A DNA stretch of 64,000 nt. Origin: Streptomyces regalis (GTDB taxonomy: Bacteria > Actinomycetota > Actinomycetes > Streptomycetales > Streptomycetaceae). How positions within the stretch are numbered: position 1 is the first letter of the stretch; each line of letters begins with the position of its first letter. Positions 7,901 through 15,546 of the stretch are shown one piece after another. A program made the translations under genes and the position numbers. Location of the stretch: NCBI RefSeq assembly GCF_001509475.1, contig NZ_LLZG01000118.1:1-64000 (forward strand), written 5' to 3'. The notes under the pieces were generated by a model that was not told the origin of the DNA, ran no database searches, and was given only the letters and a program-made list of their open reading frames with translations.

Positions 7901-9232
7901 TCAGGCCGGTGCCGCCACAGGAGCCGTACGCCGCCGGATCACCAGTGACATCAGTGCCGCCGCCGCGCACAGCGCACCGGACGCGTACCAGACCATGTCG
8001 TACGTACCGAAGACGTCCCGCGCGACCCCGCCGAGGACGGCCACCAGCGCGGCGCCGACCTGGTGGGAGGCGAGGACCCAGCCGAAGACGATCGCGCTGT
8101 CGTCGCCGTACTGCTCCCGGCACAGGGCGACGGTGGGCGGGACGGTGGCGACCCAGTCGAGGCCGTAGAAGACGATGAAGAAGATCATCGGCGGGTGGAC
8201 GCTCGGAGCGAGCAGCATCGGGAGGAAGAGGAGCGAGATGCCGCGCAGGGCGTAGTACACCGCGAGCAGCCGGCGCGGCTCGAAGCGGTCGGTGAGCCAG
8301 CCGGAGAACACCGTGCCAACGACGTCGAACACTCCGATGACCGCGAGCAGCGAGGCGGCGGCCGTGACGGGCATGCCGTGGTCGTGGGCGGCGGGCACGA
8401 AGTGGGTCTGGACAAGACCGTTGGTGGAGGCGCCGCAGATCGCGAAGGTGCCGGCCAGCAGCCAGAAGGGGCCGGTGCGGGCCGCGGAGAAGAGTACCTT
8501 CACCGCCCTGCGCGCGGCGCCCGGCACCGGGGCCGGCTTGGGCACGAACTCCTTCGCGCCGTACGGCTTCAGGTCCACGTCGGCCGGGTGGTCGCGCAGC
8601 AGCAGCCAGACCAGGGGGACCACCGCGAGGGCCGCGAGGGAGACCGTGACGGCTGCCGGGCGCCAGTCGTCCAGCCTGGTGATCATCAACGACAGCACGG
8701 GCAGGAAGATCAGCTGGCCGGAGGCCGAGGCGGCGGTGAGGATGCCGGTGACCAGGCCGCGCCGCTCGGTGAACCAGCGGTTGGTGACCGTCGCGGCGAA
8801 GGCCAGCGCCATCGACCCGGTGCCGAGGCCCACGAGCAGGCCCCAGCACAGCAGCAGCTGCCAGGCCGCCGTCATCCACACCGTCAGGCCCGAGCCGACC
8901 GAGATCAGGGTCAGCGCGGCCGCGACCACCCGCCGGATGCCGAAGCGGTCCATCAGAGCGGCGGCGAAGGGGGCGGTGAGGCCGTACAGGGCCAGGTTGA
9001 TGGAGACGGCGGCCCCGATCGTGCCCCGCGACCAGCCGAACTCCTCGTGCAACGGGTCGATGAGCAGACCCGGCAGGGAGCGGAAGGCGGCGGCGCCCGT
9101 GATCGTCACGAAGGCGACGGCGGCGACGAACCACGCCCTGTGCGGCGACATTCTGCGGCTCCGCCGCGGGCGGTGCTTCTCGGTCGGCCGGATGTCCTCT
9201 GCGCTGACTGCTGCCTCGGTTGTCTTGGTCAC
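7901..9232 (-). CDS. MFS transporter, oxalate/formate antiporter-like
   Basis: About 443 residues with twelve hydrophobic segments, the first beginning at AWFVAAVAFVTITGA. Loop 2-3 carries the MFS signature as ALMDRFGIRR, and a second copy, SGWLTDRFEPRR, opens the C-terminal half. Members export or exchange carboxylates or drugs across the membrane. The GTG start at 9232 (VTKTTEAAV...) is used; an ATG at 9151 preceded by GGAG would start almost at helix 1 and is a good alternative. It is divergent from the GlxA-type regulator, a common regulator/transporter pairing that suggests local control. Confidence 0.85.
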   Translation of the reverse strand: MTKTTEAAVSAEDIRPTEKHRPRRSRRMSPHRAWFVAAVAFVTITGAAAFRSLPGLLIDPLHEEFGWSRGTIGAAVSINLALYGLTAPFAAALMDRFGIRRVVAAALTLISVGSGLTVWMTAAWQLLLCWGLLVGLGTGSMALAFAATVTNRWFTERRGLVTGILTAASASGQLIFLPVLSLMITRLDDWRPAAVTVSLAALAVVPLVWLLLRDHPADVDLKPYGAKEFVPKPAPVPGAARRAVKVLFSAARTGPFWLLAGTFAICGASTNGLVQTHFVPAAHDHGMPVTAAASLLAVIGVFDVVGTVFSGWLTDRFEPRRLLAVYYALRGISLLFLPMLLAPSVHPPMIFFIVFYGLDWVATVPPTVALCREQYGDDSAIVFGWVLASHQVGAALVAVLGGVARDVFGTYDMVWYASGALCAAAALMSLVIRRRTAPVAAPA

Positions 9233-9303
9233 GACATAGAGCTTCGGGCCTGCGACGAGCCGAAACGAGTGGCCCAAAGGACAGCATTCACTAGGATCGG
9301 GCC

Positions 9304-9365
9304 ATGGATACGGATCGCGTCACGGGTACGGATCGGGTCATGGATGCCGATCGGGTCATGGATGC
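9304..9365 (+). repeat. 18-bp tandem repeat at the start of the GlxA-type gene
   Basis: Three imperfect copies of an 18-bp unit (type ATGGATGCCGATCGGGTC) plus a partial fourth, in frame. They encode repeated (M/T)(D/G)xDRV peptides before the conserved domain begins. Confidence 0.75.
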
Positions 9366-10404
9366 GGTCGGCAGCGCGGCGGGCGCCCAGCCGGAGCCGC
9401 CCTTCCGTCCGCACCGCGTCGTCGTGCTCGCCCTCGACGGCATCCTCCCCTTCGAACTGGGCATCCCGCACCGCATCTTCGGCCGCCCCAAGGACGCGCA
9501 GGGGCGGCACCTCTACGAGGTCGTCACCTGCTCGATCCGGCCGCCCGGCCCGGTCGAGACCGACGCCGACTTCTCCATCCACGTCGGCAACGGCCCTCAG
9601 ACCCTGGCCACCGCGGACACCGTGATCGTCCCGGCGTCGTACGAGCTCGGCCCGGTCTTCGAGGAGGGCCTGCTGACCGACGAACTGGCCGCCGCGCTCG
9701 CCCACATCCGCCCCGGCACCCGGCTCGCCTCCATCTGCACCGGCGTCTACGTCCTCGCCGCCGCCGGCTGGCTCGACGGCCGCCCGGCCACCACGCACTG
9801 GGCGGACGCCGAGCACTTCCAGGAGCTCTTCCCGCAGATCGAGGTCGACCCGGACGTCCTGTTCATCGACGACGGCGACATGCTGACCTCCGCCGGCGTG
9901 GCGGCCGGTATCGACCTGTGCCTCCACATGGTCCGCCGCGACCACGGCACGGCGATCGCCAACGACGTGGCCCGCCGCACGGTCGTACCGCCGCACCGGG
10001 ACGGCGGCCAGGCCCAGTACATCCACCGCCCGGTCCCCGACCTCCAGCAGGCCTCCACGACCACGGCCCGCGCCTGGGCCCTGGGCCGCCTCCACGAGCC
10101 TATCCAGCTGCGCGACATGGCGGACCAGGTGTCCATGTCCGTACGGACCTTCACGCGCCGCTTCCGCGAGGAGGTTGGCGTCAGCCCCGGCCAGTGGCTC
10201 ACCCAGCAACGGGTGGAACACGCCCGGCACCTGCTGGAGTCGACCGACCTGTCCGTCGACCAGGTCGCCCGGGACGCCGGCTTCGGCACGGCCCAGTCGA
10301 TGCGGCAGCACCTACAGGCGGCCCTCGGCGTCACACCCACCAGCTATCGGCGCACCTTCCGCGCCGGCGGCAACGCCGAAGGCCGGGTCACCAGCGGCAC
10401 GTGA
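9304..10404 (+). CDS. GlxA-family transcriptional regulator (DJ-1/PfpI-AraC)
   Basis: 366 residues. A DJ-1/PfpI-like domain (about 37-200) contains the nucleophile-elbow segment ASICTGVYVLAAAG with a Cys. It is followed by two AraC helix-turn-helix motifs: LRDMADQVSMSVRTFTRRFR and VDQVARDAGFGTAQSMRQHL. The family senses a small metabolite through the PfpI domain and controls nearby genes. The first 20 residues come from an 18-bp tandem repeat (DTDRV/TGTDRV/MDADRV), so the true start could be one of the internal ATGs at 9340 or 9358. It overlaps the convergent MFS gene by 93 bp at its 3' end. Confidence 0.87.
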   Translation: MDTDRVTGTDRVMDADRVMDAVGSAAGAQPEPPFRPHRVVVLALDGILPFELGIPHRIFGRPKDAQGRHLYEVVTCSIRPPGPVETDADFSIHVGNGPQTLATADTVIVPASYELGPVFEEGLLTDELAAALAHIRPGTRLASICTGVYVLAAAGWLDGRPATTHWADAEHFQELFPQIEVDPDVLFIDDGDMLTSAGVAAGIDLCLHMVRRDHGTAIANDVARRTVVPPHRDGGQAQYIHRPVPDLQQASTTTARAWALGRLHEPIQLRDMADQVSMSVRTFTRRFREEVGVSPGQWLTQQRVEHARHLLESTDLSVDQVARDAGFGTAQSMRQHLQAALGVTPTSYRRTFRAGGNAEGRVTSGT

Positions 10405-11568
10405 GCCGTCCCGGCGGGCCTCTCCCCACCAGCCGAGCGCCGTCAGCAGCAGGGTCAGCAGCACTCCGGCCACCATCGCCGTGGACGGCGCCACCACCTG
10501 GAGCAGGCCGCCGGCGAGGGAACCCGTCGCCGCGTAGCCCGCGCCTGCGGCCGCGTACATCACTGAGTACCCGGCGGACAGAGCACTCGGCGGCACGGCC
10601 TCGCGCAGGGACAGGTTGCGGGTGATGAGCGCGCCCGACTGGAGTATGCCCGCCAGGACGAGGGCGGTCGCGATCCCGGCCGCGCCCGGTATCAGCGCGG
10701 CGAGGGTCACGAAGACCGACATGCCGCACATCAGCACCGCACTGCGCGAGCGGAGTCGGCCCGGCCACGACCGGAGGCCGTACAGGAACGCCCCGAGCCC
10801 CGACCCCACCGCGAGTCCCGCCAGCATCGGCCCGGACCAGCCCACACCGATGCCGCGCTGTTCCAGCAGGGCGGGCAGGGTGAGTTCGGCGAGGCCGAGC
10901 AGGGTGATGCTGGCCGCGCCTGTGACGTACACCGGCCAGGCGCGTATCAGCACGCGGGGACCGAGCCGCCGCCCGGCCTTCCCGTCCTGTTCCTCCTTCG
11001 CCCAGCCGGCGGGCAGCAGCCAGTGGCCCGCGATCGACGATGCCATCAGGGCGGCCGCGAGGAGCAGCGGCACCCGTGGCGCCACCCCGAGGGCGAGGCC
11101 GGCGACGGCGACCGGGGAGACGGCCCACACGCCGGACATCAGCATCGACTCTGTGGACAGCGCCTGCGCCACGGCACGCTCGGGGACCAGCGAGGTCAGC
11201 AGCGCCCGCTGTCCGCCGGCGGCCGCGGCCGGTGCCGCGCCGGCCAGGAACGCGAACGCCCCCAGCACCACGGGATGCGCCCCGGCCAGCACCCCGAGCC
11301 CCGCGAACCCCACCGCCCCGCCCACGAGTCCGACGGCCAGATGCCGCCGGCCGCGCGCCGGGTCCAGCCGCACCCCGAGGACCGGGGCACCGATGATCTC
11401 GCCGAGCACATAGGCCGCGGCGAGCGTCGCACCCAGGGTGTAGCCGCCGGGCCGCTCGCGCACCAGGAACACCAGGGCCAACGGCGCCATGGCGACCGGC
11501 ATACGAGCGGCGACGGCTGTGCAGGCCCAGATCATGACCTGCTTGGAGGCGACGTCTCGATAGGTCAT
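10312..11568 (-). CDS. MFS transporter
   Basis: 418 residues with about twelve hydrophobic segments and little else. The start is taken at ATG 11568 (MTYRDVASKQ...); the frame is open slightly further. A segment GVRLDPARGRRHLAVG follows helix 2 where the MFS signature loop is expected. The C-terminus (EARRDGSRAAGD...) is hydrophilic and is encoded by DNA that also encodes the end of the GlxA regulator on the other strand. No substrate can be named; efflux of drug-like compounds is most common for this type. Confidence 0.8.
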   Translation of the reverse strand: MTYRDVASKQVMIWACTAVAARMPVAMAPLALVFLVRERPGGYTLGATLAAAYVLGEIIGAPVLGVRLDPARGRRHLAVGLVGGAVGFAGLGVLAGAHPVVLGAFAFLAGAAPAAAAGGQRALLTSLVPERAVAQALSTESMLMSGVWAVSPVAVAGLALGVAPRVPLLLAAALMASSIAGHWLLPAGWAKEEQDGKAGRRLGPRVLIRAWPVYVTGAASITLLGLAELTLPALLEQRGIGVGWSGPMLAGLAVGSGLGAFLYGLRSWPGRLRSRSAVLMCGMSVFVTLAALIPGAAGIATALVLAGILQSGALITRNLSLREAVPPSALSAGYSVMYAAAGAGYAATGSLAGGLLQVVAPSTAMVAGVLLTLLLTALGWWGEARRDGSRAAGDPAFGVAAGAEGAPIAGGCDAEGRL

Positions 11569-11655
11569 GGAGATGACGGTAGGCGCCGCCACTGACAACA
11601 CGGCAGCCGATTTCCGGGCCTGTGGAAAACATCGCCGAGGGCAGCCCTTTGAGCC

Positions 11656-12705
11656 TCAGAAGGTCAGCACCCCGCGAGCCACCTTCCCCGCCTCCGCATC
11701 CGCCGCAGCCCGCTCGAACTCCTCTACCGGATACGTCTGGGTCACCAACTCGTCCAGCAGCAGCCGCCCCTCCCGATACAGCTCGGCGTACAGCGCGATG
11801 TCCCGCTGCGGCCTCGACGACCCGTACCGGCAACCCAGGATCGACTTGTCCAGGTACATGGAGGACACGACGAAGGACGCCTCCGCGCCGGCCGGAGGGA
11901 CCCCCAGCAGAACCGCCTGCCCGTGCCGGTCGAGCAGATCGACGGCCGCCCGGATCAACTCGACGCGCCCCACGCACTCGAAGGCATGGTCCGCCCCCGC
12001 AGGCAGCAGTTCCCGCACACCCTCCACCGAGGTCAGGAAGTCGGTCGCCCCGAACCGCCGCGCCACCGCCTCCTTCGCCGGATTGGCGTCGACGGCGACG
12101 ATCCGCAACGCACCTGCGATCCGTGCCCCTTGAAGGACATTGAGCCCGATGCCCCCCGTACCGATGACGAGCACACTGTCCCCACGGTCCACCTTGGCCC
12201 GGTTGAGTACGGCGCCCACCCCGGTCAGCACCCCGCACCCGATGAGCGCGGCCGAAGGCAGAGGTATGTCCTTCGGGATCCGGACCACCTGCACGGCCTT
12301 CAACACGGTTCGCTCAGCGAACGCGGAGTTGGACGCGAACTGGAAGACGGGCCGCCCACCTCGGGCGAACGGCTGCCCCGGCCGCCCGATCGCCTGCCGG
12401 CACATGGTCGGCCGCCCCCGGTCGCACTCAGCACACGTACCGCAGTTGGCGAGCGTGGACAGGGCCACATGGTCCCCCGGGACCACATGGGTGACCCCCA
12501 CGCCCACCGCCTCCACCACTCCGGCCCCCTCATGCCCCAACACCACAGGAACGGGAAAAGGTATGGTCCCGTCCACCACAGAAAGATCGCTGTGGCACAG
12601 CCCGGCCGCCGAGATCGCCACCAGCACCTCACCCGGCCCCGGATCCCGCACCTCGAGGTCGTACACGACCTCGACCCGCTTGCCGTCGAACACCACGCCG
12701 CGCAT
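11656..12705 (-). CDS. zinc-dependent alcohol dehydrogenase
   Basis: 349 residues, medium-chain dehydrogenase. Catalytic zinc ligands are GLCHSD (Cys about 37) and GHEGAG (His about 59). A structural zinc lobe has four Cys in NCGTCAECDRGRPTMC (about 88-103). The NAD-binding motif is IGTGGIGLNVLQGARIAGA (about 175-193). It would oxidise a primary or secondary alcohol with NAD+. GGAGGA precedes the start at good spacing. The same-strand acyl-CoA dehydrogenase and SDR upstream probably form its ancestral operon, now interrupted by the tnpB element between 12.7 and 14.26 kb. Confidence 0.9.
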   Translation of the reverse strand: MRGVVFDGKRVEVVYDLEVRDPGPGEVLVAISAAGLCHSDLSVVDGTIPFPVPVVLGHEGAGVVEAVGVGVTHVVPGDHVALSTLANCGTCAECDRGRPTMCRQAIGRPGQPFARGGRPVFQFASNSAFAERTVLKAVQVVRIPKDIPLPSAALIGCGVLTGVGAVLNRAKVDRGDSVLVIGTGGIGLNVLQGARIAGALRIVAVDANPAKEAVARRFGATDFLTSVEGVRELLPAGADHAFECVGRVELIRAAVDLLDRHGQAVLLGVPPAGAEASFVVSSMYLDKSILGCRYGSSRPQRDIALYAELYREGRLLLDELVTQTYPVEEFERAAADAEAGKVARGVLTF

Positions 12706-12726
12706 CACCGGGTTCCTCCGAGGATG

Positions 12727-12750
12727 CCCCGCCCTTCAGGCAGGGGAGGA
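12727..12750 (+). repeat. left copy of the 24-bp repeat flanking the tnpB element
   Basis: A C-rich/G-rich hairpin (core CCCTTCAGGCAGGGG). It matches 21 of 24 positions of 14238-14261 in the same orientation, the right end of the element. It lies only 20 bp before the alcohol dehydrogenase start. Either an element end or the remnant of a second insertion. Confidence 0.6.
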
Positions 12751-12780
12751 ATCAGAGCCCTGCGGAGTGGGGCAGGAAAA

Positions 12781-12807
12781 GCCGAATCGCCGTCAGGGCG
12801 ATTCGGC
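12781..12807 (-). terminator. rho-independent terminator of the RHH gene
   Basis: Perfect 11-bp stem GCCGAATCGCC / GGCGATTCGGC with a 5-base loop. Read on the minus strand it overlaps the stop codon of the small gene and is followed by TTTT. It shields the alcohol dehydrogenase from transcription of the small gene. Confidence 0.75.
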
Positions 12808-12951
12808 GCCTGCCTCGACGGCGGCGCGCTCGACCTCCAGGCGGTAGACGATCTCGGAGTTGAGGGACCTGCGGGCGGATTTGGCTTGAGCGACGAGCCA
12901 CTCGTGCAGGTCAGCGGGCAGGCGGAGGGTGATGCGCTTCTCTTCATCCAT
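12793..12951 (-). CDS. ribbon-helix-helix (Arc-like) DNA-binding protein
   Basis: A 52-residue protein, easily missed because of its size. It starts MDEEKRITLRLPADLHEWLV: the beta-strand KRITLRLP is followed by the helix ADLHEWLVAQAKSA, a turn RRSLNSE and a second helix SEIVYRLEVERAAVEA. This is the Arc/CopG fold, which dimerises and inserts the paired strand in the DNA major groove. It is divergent from tnpB with only 50 bp between the starts, so it probably represses tnpB and itself. It could alternatively be a free-standing antitoxin, but no toxin gene is adjacent. Confidence 0.85.
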   Translation of the reverse strand: MDEEKRITLRLPADLHEWLVAQAKSARRSLNSEIVYRLEVERAAVEAGAESP

Positions 12952-13001
12952 GACCCCAGACTAGTGGTTTCCTGACGGCTTGCGAGTGGTAGAGTGACAC
13001 C

Positions 13002-14228
13002 ATGACGACACAACGCGAAGCAGGGCAGGGTATCGGGCATGCCCGGTACACCTACCGGCTCCGCGTGTCGTCGACCGCCCGCACCGCCCTGCTCTTCGAG
13101 TGGGACCGCTGCCGGTGGATCTGGAACGAATGCGTCGCCAAGTCCCGCGAGGTGCATGCCCACAACCGCGCGCACCCCGCAGACCAGCTGACGTGCGGAC
13201 CGGCCCAGCTCGACAAGATGCTGACCGACGCCCGCGCCCGCACGCCTTGGCTCCGCGACGGCGCGAGCGTGCCGCAGCAGCAGATCATTCGGGACTTCGC
13301 CAAGTCCCGCTCCAAAGCCCTGAAGGACATCGACAACCGGCTGCCCATCAAGCAGCGCGCAGGCATGCCCCGGCACAAGAAGAAGCGCGAAGCCGACCCG
13401 ACGCTGAACTACACCACCCGGGGCTTCCGCTTGAAGGACGGCCGGCTGCACCTCGCCGGGGGCATCGTCCTGACGGTGGTGTGGTCCCGCGAACTCCCCG
13501 CCGCCCCTTCCTCGGTCCGGGTATACCGGGATGCGGTGGGGCACTGGTACGCCTCCTTCGTCATCGCGACCGAGGTGCAGCCGCTGCCTCCCTCGGGAAA
13601 GGTGCTCGGCGTGGACTGGGGCGTCAAGGAAACCGCTACCACCACCAGCGACGCCCACGACCTCCCTCACCCGCAGCATGGCCGGAAGGCCCAAGCGGAG
13701 CTGACCCGGTACGACCGGATGGTGGCCCGCCGCAAGCCGAAGAAGGGACAGGCGTCGTCCAAGGGCCACCGCGAGGCGAAGAAGTGGCGCGCGAAGACCT
13801 ACGCCAAGATCGCCCGACAGCGACAGGACACCAGCCGCAAATGGGCCAAGCGCGTCGTGCGCGACCACGACGCCGTCGCCGTGGAGGACTTCCGGCCGAA
13901 GTTCCTCGCGAAGACCACCATGGCCCGCAAGGCCGCTGACGCGGCGATCGGCGCCACGAAGCAGGCCCTGATCGAGATGGGCCGTAAGCACGGGCGGGAC
14001 ATTCGCCTCGTGCATCCCGCGCACACCACCATGGACTGCGCGTCGTGCGGAGCGAGAACCAAGCACGCACTTCCTCTTTCTGAACGTACCTACACCTGCA
14101 CTACGTGCGGAGTGGTGTCCTCGAGGGACAAGAACTCTGCCCGCGTGATGCTCGTCCGGGCTGGTCTCAACCCGGCTGGTGCTGAGGGTGTAAGTCCTCT
14201 GGGGGCGCTGCTCCCGGAGGCAGCCTGA
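13002..14228 (+). CDS. tnpB: IS605-family TnpB, RNA-guided nuclease
   Basis: 408 residues, normal TnpB length. The RuvC catalytic residues are visible: Asp in VLGVDWGVKETATTT (about 202), Glu in AVAVEDFRPKFL (about 292) and Asp in SSRDKNSARVML (about 376). The zinc ribbon has CASCG and CTTCG pairs just before the last Asp. Known TnpB proteins cut DNA at sites matching a guide RNA made from the transposon right end, which helps the element persist. The start at 13002 follows a short leader with AGAG only. All catalytic positions are intact, so the protein is probably functional. Confidence 0.9.
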   Translation: MTTQREAGQGIGHARYTYRLRVSSTARTALLFEWDRCRWIWNECVAKSREVHAHNRAHPADQLTCGPAQLDKMLTDARARTPWLRDGASVPQQQIIRDFAKSRSKALKDIDNRLPIKQRAGMPRHKKKREADPTLNYTTRGFRLKDGRLHLAGGIVLTVVWSRELPAAPSSVRVYRDAVGHWYASFVIATEVQPLPPSGKVLGVDWGVKETATTTSDAHDLPHPQHGRKAQAELTRYDRMVARRKPKKGQASSKGHREAKKWRAKTYAKIARQRQDTSRKWAKRVVRDHDAVAVEDFRPKFLAKTTMARKAADAAIGATKQALIEMGRKHGRDIRLVHPAHTTMDCASCGARTKHALPLSERTYTCTTCGVVSSRDKNSARVMLVRAGLNPAGAEGVSPLGALLPEAA

Positions 14229-14263
14229 GCCAGGAATCCCCTCCTTTCAGGGAGGGGAGGATG
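14140..14263 (+). ncRNA. putative reRNA/omega RNA at the right end of the tnpB element
   Basis: TnpB guide RNAs derive from the 3' end of tnpB plus the right end, with the guide lying just outside. Here the tnpB tail, a GC-rich stretch (GGGGGCGCTGCTCCCGGAGG) and a hairpin with arms CCCCTCC and GGAGGGG (14238-14258) fit this arrangement. If so, the guide would be read from the acyl-CoA dehydrogenase 3' end (14264 onward). The exact ends are inferred. Confidence 0.4.
14238..14261 (+). repeat. right copy of the 24-bp repeat flanking the tnpB element
   Basis: A hairpin-forming end (core CCTTTCAGGGAGGGG), 21 of 24 positions identical to 12727-12750 in direct orientation. It ends three bases before the stop codon of the neighbouring acyl-CoA dehydrogenase. 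Confidence 0.65.
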
Positions 14264-15415
14264 TCAAACAACCCCCTTGGGTTCCCTTGGCAGCCCGAGC
14301 ACCCGCTCGGCGATGATCGTGCGCTGAACCTGGTCCGACCCGCCGTAGATGGTGTCGGCCCGGGAGAACAGGAACAGATGCTGCGCCTCGTCGAGTTCGT
14401 ACGGCGCCGAAGGCGACCACTCGCCGGGCCCTACCCCCGCCAACGCCCCCCGCACTTGCATCGCCAGCTCCCCGAGCCGCTGATGCCAGCCGCCCCAGAG
14501 CAACTTGGCCACGCTGGGCGCCCCCGCGTCCCCGGCCCTCCCCAGCGTGCGCAACGCATTCCAGCGCATCACCCGCAGCTCGGCCCACTGCCGCACGAGC
14601 CGCTCCCGCACGACGGGATCGTCCAGGGCGCCGGATCGTACGGCCGCCTGCACGACCCTCCCCAACTCCGCCGCGAAGCCGATCTGCTGGGCGAGTGTGG
14701 AGACCCCCCGCTCGAAACCGAGCAGGCTCATCGCCACCCTCCATCCCGCGCCTTCACCGCCGACGACGTGCTCCACGCGCGCGTGCGCACCGTCGAAGAA
14801 GACCTCGTTGAAGTCGCTCGTACCGGTCATCTGCCGGATGGGCCGTACTTCGATGCGACCCGGCTGGTTCATGGGGACGAGCAGAAAGCTGAGCCCGTGA
14901 TGGCGACGGGACTCAGGCTCGGTACGGGCCAGCACGAAGCACCAGTCGGCCTCGTGGGCGAGAGAGGTCCAGATTTTCTGGCCGGTGACACGGTACGTCC
15001 CGTCCGAGGCGCGTTCGGCCTTCGTACGGACACCTGCGAGGTCGGAGCCCGCACCGGGTTCGCTGTACCCCTGACACCAGAGCTCGTCCCCGACAGCGAT
15101 CGGCGGAAGGAACCGGGTCTTCTGCTCGTCGGTCCCGTGGGCGAGGAGGGTGGGGGCCAGCAGATTCTCGCCGATGTGCCCGGAGCGCGGCGGTGCTCCG
15201 GACCGGGCGTACTCCTCGGCCCAGACGACCTGCTGGGTGAGGTCGACCGTCCGATTGCCGTACCCATCTTCGGGCCAGCCGAGCCCTATCCAGCCGGCCT
15301 TCCCCAGGGTGCGTTCCCATACGCGGCGATCCTGACCACTCTCGGCATGCTCGGAGAGCCACGCCCTGACCTCCGCCCGAAACGCCTCATCTTCAGTGGT
15401 GAATCCAAAGTCCAC
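14264..15415 (-). CDS. acyl-CoA dehydrogenase
   Basis: 383 residues, full-length family member. CQGYSEPGAGSDLAGVRTKA is the FAD/substrate loop, followed by VTGQKIWTSLAHEADWC and MTGTSDFNEVFFDGAHA in the middle domain. The C-terminal helical domain ends IYGGSDQVQRTIIAERVLGL, the conserved flavin-contact end. It introduces the 2,3 double bond into an acyl-CoA and passes electrons to ETF. It resembles FadE enzymes used for bulky, side-chain-type substrates. It is the second gene after the SDR in a minus-strand operon, and its stop codon abuts the inserted tnpB element. Confidence 0.9.
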   Translation of the reverse strand: MDFGFTTEDEAFRAEVRAWLSEHAESGQDRRVWERTLGKAGWIGLGWPEDGYGNRTVDLTQQVVWAEEYARSGAPPRSGHIGENLLAPTLLAHGTDEQKTRFLPPIAVGDELWCQGYSEPGAGSDLAGVRTKAERASDGTYRVTGQKIWTSLAHEADWCFVLARTEPESRRHHGLSFLLVPMNQPGRIEVRPIRQMTGTSDFNEVFFDGAHARVEHVVGGEGAGWRVAMSLLGFERGVSTLAQQIGFAAELGRVVQAAVRSGALDDPVVRERLVRQWAELRVMRWNALRTLGRAGDAGAPSVAKLLWGGWHQRLGELAMQVRGALAGVGPGEWSPSAPYELDEAQHLFLFSRADTIYGGSDQVQRTIIAERVLGLPREPKGVV

Positions 15416-15451
15416 GGCAATCTCCTAAGCGACGGTCAGGTCTCCAACCTC

Positions 15452-15525
15452 AGGGGCGCGGGGCTGTATCGATATGCGGCTCCGCCGCGTGGGCGCGACA
15501 AGCCACAACCAACCCTCGGTCGCCG
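15452..15525. repeat. dispersed intergenic palindromic repeat, copy 1
   Basis: Begins AGGGGCGCGGGGCTGTATCG and contains the core palindrome GCGGCTCCGCCGC (15476-15488), then GTGGGCGCGAC and a CACAACCAACC tail. It sits in the 131-bp gap between the SDR and acyl-CoA dehydrogenase genes, inside a co-directional operon. Other copies lie at 25.9, 33.3, 35.8 and 52.3 kb. Confidence 0.75.
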
Positions 15526-15546
15526 TACTACCGAACCCCCGAGCTC

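Larger units (their letters stand above)
12721..14263 (+). mobile_element. IS200/IS605-like element with tnpB and an RHH gene, no tnpA
   Basis: The unit contains a divergent ribbon-helix-helix gene and tnpB between two 24-bp direct repeats. No HUH transposase TnpA is present, so mobility would need one supplied in trans (IS1341-type organisation). The right end overlaps the stop codon of the acyl-CoA dehydrogenase at 14264. The outer limits are inferred from the repeats and gene borders, not from an empty site. Confidence 0.65.
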
